Source of the DNA: CAKZQX01 sp034436755
GTDB taxonomy: Bacteria > Chloroflexota > Chloroflexia > Chloroflexales > Chloroflexaceae
Direction of reading: 5' to 3'
Assembly: GCA_034436755.1 (NCBI GenBank)
Contig: DAOTVB010000113.1
Span: 9,582 to 73,581, forward strand
Length of the DNA stretch: 64,000 nt
Shown: piece by piece, positions 34,933 through 42,304 of the stretch
Numbering within the stretch: position 1 is the stretch's first letter
Layout: each line of letters opens with the position of its first letter
Notes under the pieces: generated by a model
Told to the model about the DNA's origin: nothing
The model's input: only the letters and a program-made list of their open reading frames with translations
Databases searched by the model: none
Translations under genes and position numbers: made by a program

Positions 34933-35868
34933 CTACGCGCCCGCACTGGTCAAATCACTGGTCAGAAATGCGCGAACAACCTGATGATACTCTTCAGCTT
35001 TCTCAATCATGGGTAGATGCCCGCACTGGTCAATCCAGACCTGGCGGCAGTCCGGCACCAGGTGGGCGACAATTTCAACGCCGGAGGGCGGCATCACCGT
35101 ATCCTGGCGCGCACCGATGAGTAGCGTGGGAGCCTGTACCCGTTCCAGGGCCGCCGTAATCACCGGACTGCCGGAGCTAATAGCACTCTCCAGCGCCGTC
35201 CGGCGGTCCATGCGCAGGAAGTCGGCAAAGCCCTCGCGCAGCAGCGTTTCGTCGGCGGGAACCTGATAGAAGAAGCGTGAGGTCATAGCACGATAGACCG
35301 GCCGGCTGCCGGGACTGCCCAGACGCACCATCCAGGGCTGCCAGAGCGCCATCCAGGGCTCCCAGAGCACCATCCAGGGCTGCCAGAGCGCCATCCACAT
35401 ATTGACCTGACGGTGCGCCTGCTCAACCATGCGGCGCTCAAGTTCATTCCGAAAGGTGCTGAAGCAGGTCAGCACCAACCGCCGGACGCGGGCAGGCCAG
35501 TGGGCCGCGATATACGCCCCCAGACCCGCACCAAAGGCATGCCCGACAATATCAAATCTTTCCAGGCCCAGCGCGTCGGCAAACTCAATCAGGAGTGTCG
35601 CCATGCGCACAGCATCCGGCGCATCATTCAGCGGCGGTGACTCACCATAGCCGGGGAGATCAGGGGCATACATCGTGCGGATATCAGCGAGATACTGAAA
35701 TGTGGGCTGCCAGTTGCGTGACGATCCACCCCATCCATGCACCAGAAGCAGCGGTGGACCCTCCCCCGCCTGCTGGTAATAGACGGGGCTTTGGGAGAGT
35801 GTTACCTGTTGCATCTGCAATGACAACATATTCTGCTGTAATGAAGCCAAATGAGAGACAGCCAACAT
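34933..35868 (-). CDS. Alpha/beta-hydrolase-fold protein lacking the nucleophile serine
   Basis: A protein of 311 residues with an alpha/beta-hydrolase fold: LLLVHGWGGSSRNW, DLPGYGES, the nucleophile elbow, GARQDTVMPP and CGHLPMIEKAEEYH. The elbow reads G109-H-A111-F-G, so the catalytic Ser is replaced by Ala, while the acid and His are kept. In the cap region residues 158-181 consist of a seven-residue repeat WM(A/V)LW(Q/E)P in about 3.5 copies, matching a 21-base tandem repeat at roughly 35330-35400. A non-hydrolytic role or a different chemistry is likely. AAAAGGTA precedes the ATG. Confidence 0.75.
   Translation of the reverse strand: MLAVSHLASLQQNMLSLQMQQVTLSQSPVYYQQAGEGPPLLLVHGWGGSSRNWQPTFQYLADIRTMYAPDLPGYGESPPLNDAPDAVRMATLLIEFADALGLERFDIVGHAFGAGLGAYIAAHWPARVRRLVLTCFSTFRNELERRMVEQAHRQVNMWMALWQPWMVLWEPWMALWQPWMVRLGSPGSRPVYRAMTSRFFYQVPADETLLREGFADFLRMDRRTALESAISSGSPVITAALERVQAPTLLIGARQDTVMPPSGVEIVAHLVPDCRQVWIDQCGHLPMIEKAEEYHQVVRAFLTSDLTSAGA
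35325..35400. repeat. 21-base tandem repeat inside the hydrolase-fold gene
   Basis: The unit CCATCCAGGGCTGCCAGAG plus two bases is repeated about 3.5 times with small changes (TGCC/TCCC, GCGCC/GCACC). It encodes the WM(A/V)LW(Q/E)P repeat. The reading frame is kept, as the unit is a multiple of three. Confidence 0.85.
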
Positions 35869-35967
35869 TATACCATACCTTTTCCAAACAACTGCTGCTA
35901 TTGTCCAGACCGCCGGATTGTAGTAGAATATATGAGAAGTTTGTGATCAAGTTCACAGGTAATAGCT

Positions 35968-36375
35968 ATGGCGCAACCAGGAAGAATGGAATCAGCATGG
36001 CGCTGGCCGGAGCTGCAGCTTCGGGCATGGCTGCGGCATGCGCCGGCGCTCCTGGTTGTGCTGGTCCTGCTACTCAATCCGCTGGCCTGTATCGTTCACT
36101 GTCATCTCCCGGCGGTTCTGTTTCAGCGTACAGCCGTAACCACGATTGCGGGTCAGGCGCTCGTGATCTGTGGGCATGCCGGGGAAACCACCGACGCACC
36201 TGCACCGCTGGCTCCGGAGCTACTGCGGATACTGTTTGAACTGGCTCCCGCACACAACCGCCTGCTGCTGCTGTTGCTGCTGCTGCTCACGCTGCACGCG
36301 ACAACCGCACGCCTGCTGCTGCCGCAGCACATCTGCGTGCCACCGCTGCCCCCACCCCGCCCCGCCGCCATCTGA
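35968..36375 (+). CDS. Small membrane protein next to copper module (unknown)
   Basis: A protein of 135 residues with a hydrophobic helix near 27-42 (PALLVVLVLLLNPLACIV), a Cys/His-bearing loop (CIVHCHLP, ICGHAGE) and a very leucine-rich second helix (RLLLLLLLLLTLHATTARLLL). The tail is proline-rich. I recognise no family. It lies 200 bases upstream of the PCuAC chaperone in the same direction, so a role in copper or haem-protein handling is a guess. An AGGTAAT lies before the ATG. Confidence 0.55.
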   Translation: MAQPGRMESAWRWPELQLRAWLRHAPALLVVLVLLLNPLACIVHCHLPAVLFQRTAVTTIAGQALVICGHAGETTDAPAPLAPELLRILFELAPAHNRLLLLLLLLLTLHATTARLLLPQHICVPPLPPPRPAAI

Positions 36376-36575
36376 TTTTCTACTATAGTTGATAGTTGGT
36401 AGCTCGTGGTCGTCGCGCCCGACCGCTGTGCCTCGGTGGTCCTGGCACGCCATACGCACGACTGCCCGACAAGGCGTGCCGGATGCGGCGACCGCTTCAA
36501 CATTATGTCATCCTGAACGGGCCAATATCCGGGGAATTTACAAACAGAGTATGCTCTAGAAGCAGGAGGAGAATT

Positions 36576-37157
36576 ATGCAACATATACGATCAGCAGGGT
36601 ATAGCCTCATTATGGTGCTCTTGCTGGCGCTGCTGGCCGCCTGTGGCGCTGGTACGCCCGGAACGACAACCGAAAGCGGTTCTGATGCCGACGGTATCAC
36701 TGTGCGTGACCCCTGGGTGCGCGCAATGGTTGCCGGCGGTGACGCGGAGATGGATGCGGGCGAGGGCGCGATGAGCGACGACATGGGCACGATGGACCAT
36801 GGGGGCAGCACCAGTGCCGCCTACATGACACTCGTCAATGGCAGCGCTACCGCCGATGCGCTGATCAGCGCCGCCACCGATGCCGCCGAGGTTGTCGAAC
36901 TGCACACGGTGATTATGGAAGAGAATGTGATGCGTATGCGCCCCGTTGAGCAGATCGAGGTGCCGGCAAACGGTGAGACGGAACTCCGACCGGGCGGCTT
37001 TCACATTATGCTGATCGGGCTGCAGCGTGATCTGAATGCGGGGGATGGAGTTGAACTGACGCTGACGTTTGAAAATGCCGGGGAAGTCACGGTATCGGCC
37101 CCCGTCCAGATGGCTCCCGGCATGAACATGGATACAATGGAAGAAGGCGGCCAGTAG
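36576..37157 (+). CDS. PCu(A)C-family periplasmic copper chaperone (lipoprotein)
   Basis: A protein of 193 residues. A lipoprotein signal ends at LLALLAAC (lipobox LAAC). The mature part starts ITVRDPWVRAMV and has the copper site of the family: VELHTVIMEENVMRMRP and GGFHIMLIGL. A His/Met/Asp-rich insert lies at residues 60-80 (DAGEGAMSDDMGTMDHGG). AGGAGGAGAA precedes the ATG. Together with the SCO protein at 37891 it would load CuA of cytochrome oxidase. Confidence 0.92.
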   Translation: MQHIRSAGYSLIMVLLLALLAACGAGTPGTTTESGSDADGITVRDPWVRAMVAGGDAEMDAGEGAMSDDMGTMDHGGSTSAAYMTLVNGSATADALISAATDAAEVVELHTVIMEENVMRMRPVEQIEVPANGETELRPGGFHIMLIGLQRDLNAGDGVELTLTFENAGEVTVSAPVQMAPGMNMDTMEEGGQ

Positions 37158-37177
37158 TGTGGCTATGATACAATATT

Positions 37178-37373
37178 ACAGGAGTTACGTGGTCCCTAAC
37201 CCGAAAGTCGATATCGCCTCCGGCAGGGTGGATGATTCTCGATCTGTTTCACAAAAAAATTCACAGAGTGAATTTTTTTGTGAAACAGATCAAAAGAGTA
37301 CCATGCTGCCGCAGGCGAAGCGGCCTTCAGGTCTGGCACCTGGCCAAAACCAGAGCCACCGCGTAACTCGTGA
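37178..37373. repeat. Family I inverted-repeat element, full copy with perfect 24-bp core palindrome
   Basis: Left end ACAGGAGTTACGTGGT (37178-37193), right end ACCGCGTAACTCGT (37358-37371). Inner arms CGCCTCCGGCAGGGTGG and CATGCTGCCGCAGGCGA. The core is a perfect 24-bp palindrome, 37241-37264 against 37268-37291, with a 3-nt tip. It sits inside the copper/cytochrome operon, between the chaperone and the cytochrome. Confidence 0.85.
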
Positions 37374-37417
37374 ATATGAGTGCTTTATCAATGGACCTGG
37401 AGAGGGTATTTACAAGC

Positions 37418-37867
37418 ATGAAACGTGCTAATCGCTGGTGGATCGGGCTGGTTTTTCTGGGGCTGTTGCTGGCGCTGCTGGCGGCATGCGGCGGCACACC
37501 GGATACTTCCTCTCAGGCGGACACAACCACAAACAGCGCGGACGCGGTCGGCGACCCGGCGGTCGGTGAGCAACTGTTTCACCAGACGCAGCAGTTTGTG
37601 CCCAATGCACCACCCTGCGAGACCTGTCATGTTATCGCAGCCGGAGCCGAGCCAATTGTCGGTCCCAACCTGCATGGCATCGCCAACGTCGCCGGGACAC
37701 GCGTGCCGGGGCAGTCCGCCGAGGAGTATCTGCGTCTGTCAATTGTGGCCCCAAATGACTACATCGTCGCGGGGTACCAGCCCGGCATTATGGCCCGCAC
37801 CTATGATACACTACTGACCGACGCGCAAATTAACGACCTGGTTGCCTACATGTTAACATTGGAGTAA
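37418..37867 (+). CDS. Cytochrome c lipoprotein (single haem)
   Basis: A protein of 149 residues. The signal MKRANRWWIGLVFLGLLLALLAAC carries a lipobox (LAAC), so it is anchored outside the membrane. One haem site is present, CETCH, with a distal methionine probably in GIMARTY. The C-terminal helix LTDAQINDLVAYMLTL is typical of class I cytochromes c. It lies between a copper chaperone and SCO, so an electron donor to a terminal oxidase is likely. An in-frame ATG lies nine codons upstream. Confidence 0.88.
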   Translation: MKRANRWWIGLVFLGLLLALLAACGGTPDTSSQADTTTNSADAVGDPAVGEQLFHQTQQFVPNAPPCETCHVIAAGAEPIVGPNLHGIANVAGTRVPGQSAEEYLRLSIVAPNDYIVAGYQPGIMARTYDTLLTDAQINDLVAYMLTLE

Positions 37868-37890
37868 GACAGCCAGGCGCGGAGGATAGA

Positions 37891-38550
37891 ATGAAAATCA
37901 CGCAACATGCAATGAAACATACCGAACCGGGGCGGCTCCTGCTGCCGGCAGTGCTGCTGCTCCTGGTTGCCCTGCTGACGGGCTGCACCGGCACGAACTC
38001 TGCCGGAACCGATGCGGCCGCAACCGGCATGCCGACGGCGGGTACACCGATTGAGCCACCGCGCGAACTGACCGATTTCACGATGACCAGTGCCGCCGGT
38101 GACCCGCTAAGCCTGAGCGACCTGCAGGGCCGACCAGTGCTGCTCTACTTTGGCTACACCTTCTGCCCGGATGTCTGCCCGACCACACTGGCCGACTTTG
38201 TGCGGGTCAAGCGCGACCTGGGCGAGGATGCGGATAAGGTAGCATTTGTCTTCATTAGCGTTGATCCGGAGCGGGACACGCCGGAGAAGATCGCCAACTA
38301 CATGCGGGCCTTCGATACCGACTTCATCGGGTTGCAGGGCGATGAGAAGACCCTGCGCCGGATTCAGTTCGACTATGGGCTCTTCTATCAGCAGAGCCAG
38401 GTGCAGGGAACCAGCGCCGACTATCTGGTTGATCATAGCGCCGCCGCTTACCTGATCGATCAGGAGGGCCGACTGGCGGTGATCTATGCATTTGGCACAC
38501 CGCCGGAAGTAATGAGTGCCGACGTGCGCGGGTTGCTCCAACGCCAGTAG
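37891..38550 (+). CDS. SCO1/SenC-family copper-binding lipoprotein
   Basis: A protein of 219 residues with a lipoprotein signal (LLVALLTGC) and a thioredoxin-like fold. The copper site is complete: FGYTFCPDVCPTTL gives two Cys, and the His is in YLVDHSAAAYLID. SCO proteins reduce or metallate the CuA site of cytochrome c oxidase. The gene follows the cytochrome c gene by 23 bases. A GGAGG is 9 bases before the ATG. Confidence 0.93.
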   Translation: MKITQHAMKHTEPGRLLLPAVLLLLVALLTGCTGTNSAGTDAAATGMPTAGTPIEPPRELTDFTMTSAAGDPLSLSDLQGRPVLLYFGYTFCPDVCPTTLADFVRVKRDLGEDADKVAFVFISVDPERDTPEKIANYMRAFDTDFIGLQGDEKTLRRIQFDYGLFYQQSQVQGTSADYLVDHSAAAYLIDQEGRLAVIYAFGTPPEVMSADVRGLLQRQ

Positions 38551-38556
38551 TGCCAC

Positions 38557-38603
38557 ACCCATCGTGCTGCCTTTAAGGGGGTCCGGCAGCACGATGGGTA
38601 TTT
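38557..38603 (+). terminator. Hairpin terminator after the SCO gene
   Basis: A 15-bp perfect stem, 38557-38571 with 38585-38599, and a 13-nt loop follow the stop by six bases. The T-run is short (ATTTC), so termination is likely but may be weak. Confidence 0.65.
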
Positions 38604-38890
38604 CAGCAAATTACCAGGTTTGTCTACTGGTTTACCTGTATTCATTTGGGTCAAAAGCTGGTATACTAAGGGCAGTCGTCAGGCGGCCGCACCCGGCAGT
38701 CAAATCAACTACTGGGCTCTGTTCTGTCTGAATGCGGTCAAAGGCGGGGCTGTGGGCGTATGATCTCCTACGGGCAGGCAGGTAAGTGTTAACGGCCCGT
38801 AATCTAAAAGCTCCTGGTCTGGCAACATTTCTGGCACACTTATTGCAGTGAGCGCAACGCCGTCCTACTTTATACCAACGGAGAACGACA
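38604..38890. other. Intergenic stretch before the 48-aa gene; no gene seen
   Basis: No repeats of the three families and no RNA gene were noticed. ACGGAGAAC at about 38879 is the ribosome site of the small gene that follows. Confidence 0.4.
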
Positions 38891-39037
38891 ATGATCTGGT
38901 TACTCTGGCTTCTGTTGATGCTCATGATCGCTGCCGCCCCCGGAGTCTACCTGGTGTTGGAACAACAGGCCGAAGCCCGCGCCAACGCGGATCTATCCAT
39001 CCACGCAATGGACGACTCAACCGAGTTGTCGCACTAA
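38891..39037 (+). CDS. Small single-helix membrane protein (48 aa)
   Basis: A short gene with a GGAG ribosome site 9 bases upstream. The protein starts MIWLLWLLLMLMIAAAPGVY, a hydrophobic helix, followed by an Ala/Glu-rich stretch and an acidic-histidine tail (DLSIHAMDDSTELSH). Single-pass anchor with a short tail of about 28 residues. No family recognised. A bidirectional hairpin follows. Confidence 0.5.
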   Translation: MIWLLWLLLMLMIAAAPGVYLVLEQQAEARANADLSIHAMDDSTELSH

Positions 39038-39095
39038 GACACTGCGGCCCAGTCCATCTGTCCGCCCAGAAGCAGCTTTTGACTGCGCAAACGGT

Positions 39096-39124
39096 GCGCC
39101 GGCACAACGTGTGTGTGCCGGCGC
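39096..39124. terminator. Bidirectional hairpin between convergent genes
   Basis: GCGCCGGCACA at 39096-39106 pairs perfectly with 39114-39124 (11 bp, 7-nt loop). It lies between the 48-aa gene and the convergent NACHT gene. No strong T-run on either side. Confidence 0.5.
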
Positions 39125-39146
39125 CGTACCCGTTTGTACAGCGCAT

Positions 39147-42047
39147 CTACCCCAGCAATGGCTCAATCGCCTGACTGCGCGCTAACCGGAAGCCCAGTTC
39201 GTAACTGCGGTGCTCCGGCTCAAAACTGTACCGCCCCGAGGCACGCAGACTGACGGCCAGATTATTCCAACTACCGCCGCGAATCACAAAATGCTTGTCC
39301 GCCGGAGCACATTCCTGTTCACGCCCATCGTAGGGATCATAGGGATAGGGCCGGTAGACGCTGTTGGTCCACTCCCACACATTCCCCGCCAGATCGTAGA
39401 TGCCGTTGGGCGTTGCCCCGGCCGGGAACGAACGCACGGCGGTCGTGCCACCGTAATAGTCCTGGAAGTTGGCATGCTCATCGTCCGGCTCAGCAACCCC
39501 CCAGGGATAGGGCCGCCGCTCTGCTCCCCGCGCAGCATATTCCCATTCACCCTCGCTGGACAGCCGGTAGATCGCTCCTTCCGGGTTGTAGGTCGGGTGC
39601 CGGGTTAGCCAGCGGCAGAAGGCCTGCGCTTCATACCAACTGATGCCCACCACCGGATGGTTGACCTGCCTGCGCCCAAAGTGGGGATGCTCCCAGTAAC
39701 GTGGTACATGGATGCCGACGGCACACAGCCAGACCCGCCCGGCCGCACTCCACCAGGGCTGGTCGGGATCATAGCCGCCATCGGCAATAAAGCGGGCGTA
39801 CTGTGCATTGGTCACCAGATAGCGCGCAATTTCAAATTCGATCAGATGCACGGATACCGGATTAATCGTATCGGCCAGCCAGTGTGTGGTCTGCCGATCC
39901 ATGTTCCGAAGTTCGGCCGAGGTATTGCCAATCAGGAAGAGTACACCCGGCAACTGAACCATCGCGGGCGGCAGGCTACATATGCCCGAGCGCGGATCGC
40001 CAAACTGAGCCAGTACCCGCCCACAGGTAACTCGCGCCGCTGCCGGAGCAAGCGCGTGGGGCGCAAGCTGAATGCTTAACGCATCAGCGATGATGCGCCG
40101 GATCAGCGGTCCCTGCCCTTTGAAATCTTCAATATCGGCGAGAATCAGCGCGGCAAGTTCCAGAGTTTCACTCCGTTCGGCGGCGGTTTGCCCCTGCCGG
40201 ATCAACTGGTCGAGGAAGCGCCAGCAGCGCTCCTGGCTGAGATGCCCGGCGCAGAGCAGAATCACTTCGCGCCACCAGGAGTCTTGATAGCGGGAGAGCA
40301 GGTCATTCCAGCGATCAGTCTCGGCAATATGGCGGGCCGCCAGGAATTCCTGGAACGAGAGATGACTGAAGCGGAACCGATCAACTTCGCGCTCATCGAG
40401 CAGGCCAATATGGACCGGCATTTCATCGACAAAGGTGCGCGCCGCTTCTTCCGGATTAGGCCGGCGATGCTGCAAGTAATCTGCAATTATACGGATTAAC
40501 TCATCTCGACTGACGGAGAGCCCATCCTCGCCGCGCTGATGCATGGTGTAGGCAATGGCGGCGAGCAGTTCGCGCCGGGGATTGAGGCCCATGCTCAACT
40601 CACCCTTGCCGCCATACTGCGCCCGCTGCTGCGCTGCCCGGTCAACCTTGCCGCGTCCACCCCGCAGCAACACCTCAATACACTCTTCGTAGAGGGAAGC
40701 GCGATCTTCCGGCAGCACATAGTTGTTGTAAAAGATCACCGCCACAACGGTCAGCAACAGCGGGTTGCCGGCAAGCATCCGCACCCGCTCATTTGACCGG
40801 AGTGCCTTCCAGAGATCATCGCTGTAGCCGGCGGCCGCCTGCTCCAACTGCTCACCACGCAGATTGTAGAGCAGGCGGTGGAGGCTGCGGCTCCAGTTGG
40901 TAATGAAGTGCAACTGCTGACCTTCGCTCAGATCAGCGACGGTGCAGATCCGAAAATCGGCGTCGATCTGCGCGTCACTGCGGTAGGCCGCGGTGCGAGT
41001 GGTCACCACATACCGGCAGTGGGGGTAGCGTAGCACAAACTCGCGTACCACTGCGCTCACAAAGACCCGATCCTCACTGCGGGCAACCTCATCCAGCCCA
41101 TCGAGCAGCAGGATCACGCGCCCCTCGTCACACAGGCGGCTAAAGAAATCGCCGGGGAGATCCAGTTGAAACCCGTTGTAGTAGTTTGCCAGGCAGTCCA
41201 GCAGCAGGCGGGGACTGGCAGCGCGTGGCCCACACTCCTGCAGATACACACCCAACTCGCGCAGGGGCAGCAGCAGCGGCACCGGCGGCTCCTGGTCAAA
41301 CCCCAGATCAGTCAGGCAGCCATGGTCATCACGCGCCAGCACTTCGGCCAGCCGAATGGCAGTGTAGTGCAGCAGCGTCGTTTTGCCACTACCCGGTCCG
41401 CCCACCACAACAATGCGGGGATATTGCAGCGCCTGCGACCAGACCACCGGGCGGGGCGTGTTACTGGCCTGTGCCGGCTGGCCCTTCTCGTTTCGGAGCA
41501 TATCGCGCATCTGCTCAATAAAGCCACGCAATCCGCCGGCACCGCGCATATCCAGCGGCAATGGCTCGTAGAGGGTTAACGAGACATAGAGTTCACTCAG
41601 CGGCATATCCATGGGGCGGTCATCAATGCCCCGCAGGTCAATCGTCGCATGGCGCGCATAGACATGCTCCAGGTAGCGCCGCAGGGCCGCGCTGTAGTCT
41701 GCCTGGGTCACGGGAGCTTCTACACCGTAGAGGTTGATTACCTCAGCGATGTAGTTGCCACCGGTGCCGGCGGGAAAAAGTGGGGCGACAACGCTGCCCT
41801 GAACAGAGCCGGCAATGCTTGCGCCAACCTGGGCATAATCTTGCACGCTGTTCGTATGCTGCCGGACAGCCCCTTCAACATCTGCGGCAATATCGTCGCC
41901 CGGCGGGTCGGTCGGCACGTCACCATCGCGGGGCGGTGCAAGTGCAGCAATGGCGGCATCAAGCGCGGCACGCTGGGTTGGGTCGCTAATGGTATCGCGG
42001 AGAGCTTGTAACGTGATAAGTTCGCTAACAGGATCTTTTTCAGTCAT
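39147..42047 (-). CDS. NACHT NTPase fused to a formylglycine-generating-enzyme-like (FGE-sulfatase) domain
   Basis: A protein of 966 residues. The N-terminal 190 residues include a small-residue-rich YAQVGASIAGSVQGSVV segment of unknown type. A NACHT domain follows with Walker A GGPGSGKT at 216-223, Walker B RVILLLDGLDEV and the sensor-like YVVTTRTAAY. A helical region comes next. The last 230 residues form an FGE-sulfatase domain (FEIARYLVTNAQYARFIADGGYD, PVVGISWYEAQAFCRWL, YRLSSEGEWEYAARG, GIYDLAGNVWEWT, VIRGGSWNNLAVSLRASGRYS). The two cysteines of true FGE near the RGGS motif are missing, so the domain probably binds rather than modifies. GAGGTGA precedes the ATG. Such fusions are known from bacterial conflict/STAND systems. 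Confidence 0.88.
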   Translation of the reverse strand: MTEKDPVSELITLQALRDTISDPTQRAALDAAIAALAPPRDGDVPTDPPGDDIAADVEGAVRQHTNSVQDYAQVGASIAGSVQGSVVAPLFPAGTGGNYIAEVINLYGVEAPVTQADYSAALRRYLEHVYARHATIDLRGIDDRPMDMPLSELYVSLTLYEPLPLDMRGAGGLRGFIEQMRDMLRNEKGQPAQASNTPRPVVWSQALQYPRIVVVGGPGSGKTTLLHYTAIRLAEVLARDDHGCLTDLGFDQEPPVPLLLPLRELGVYLQECGPRAASPRLLLDCLANYYNGFQLDLPGDFFSRLCDEGRVILLLDGLDEVARSEDRVFVSAVVREFVLRYPHCRYVVTTRTAAYRSDAQIDADFRICTVADLSEGQQLHFITNWSRSLHRLLYNLRGEQLEQAAAGYSDDLWKALRSNERVRMLAGNPLLLTVVAVIFYNNYVLPEDRASLYEECIEVLLRGGRGKVDRAAQQRAQYGGKGELSMGLNPRRELLAAIAYTMHQRGEDGLSVSRDELIRIIADYLQHRRPNPEEAARTFVDEMPVHIGLLDEREVDRFRFSHLSFQEFLAARHIAETDRWNDLLSRYQDSWWREVILLCAGHLSQERCWRFLDQLIRQGQTAAERSETLELAALILADIEDFKGQGPLIRRIIADALSIQLAPHALAPAAARVTCGRVLAQFGDPRSGICSLPPAMVQLPGVLFLIGNTSAELRNMDRQTTHWLADTINPVSVHLIEFEIARYLVTNAQYARFIADGGYDPDQPWWSAAGRVWLCAVGIHVPRYWEHPHFGRRQVNHPVVGISWYEAQAFCRWLTRHPTYNPEGAIYRLSSEGEWEYAARGAERRPYPWGVAEPDDEHANFQDYYGGTTAVRSFPAGATPNGIYDLAGNVWEWTNSVYRPYPYDPYDGREQECAPADKHFVIRGGSWNNLAVSLRASGRYSFEPEHRSYELGFRLARSQAIEPLLG

Positions 42048-42304
42048 GCAAGTCACCTCGATCAAATCCCTGTGTCCGGTCGTCCTGTCCAGTATTGATC
42101 ATACACGCCGGGTATAACGAGAAAATGTTTCAGGTTAGCACATGGTTAAAACGTTGCGAAAGAAATTGACAGGCAATTTGCTATGTTTCTCACATTGTAT
42201 TGCACCTGCCCGGAGCTTCCAACCCTGGCATCCTCTGCGTGAATTGCGTTCCGTGCGCGCTTCCGGTACAATCCAGGCGACAAAATAGAACAAGAGGTCA
42301 ACGT
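42048..42304. promoter_or_regulatory. Divergent promoter region between NACHT and SbcC genes
   Basis: 257 bases between two divergent starts. A TTGACA at 42166-42171 could be a -35 element for the plus-strand gene, but no good -10 is placed at 17 bases. No repeats seen. Confidence 0.35.
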
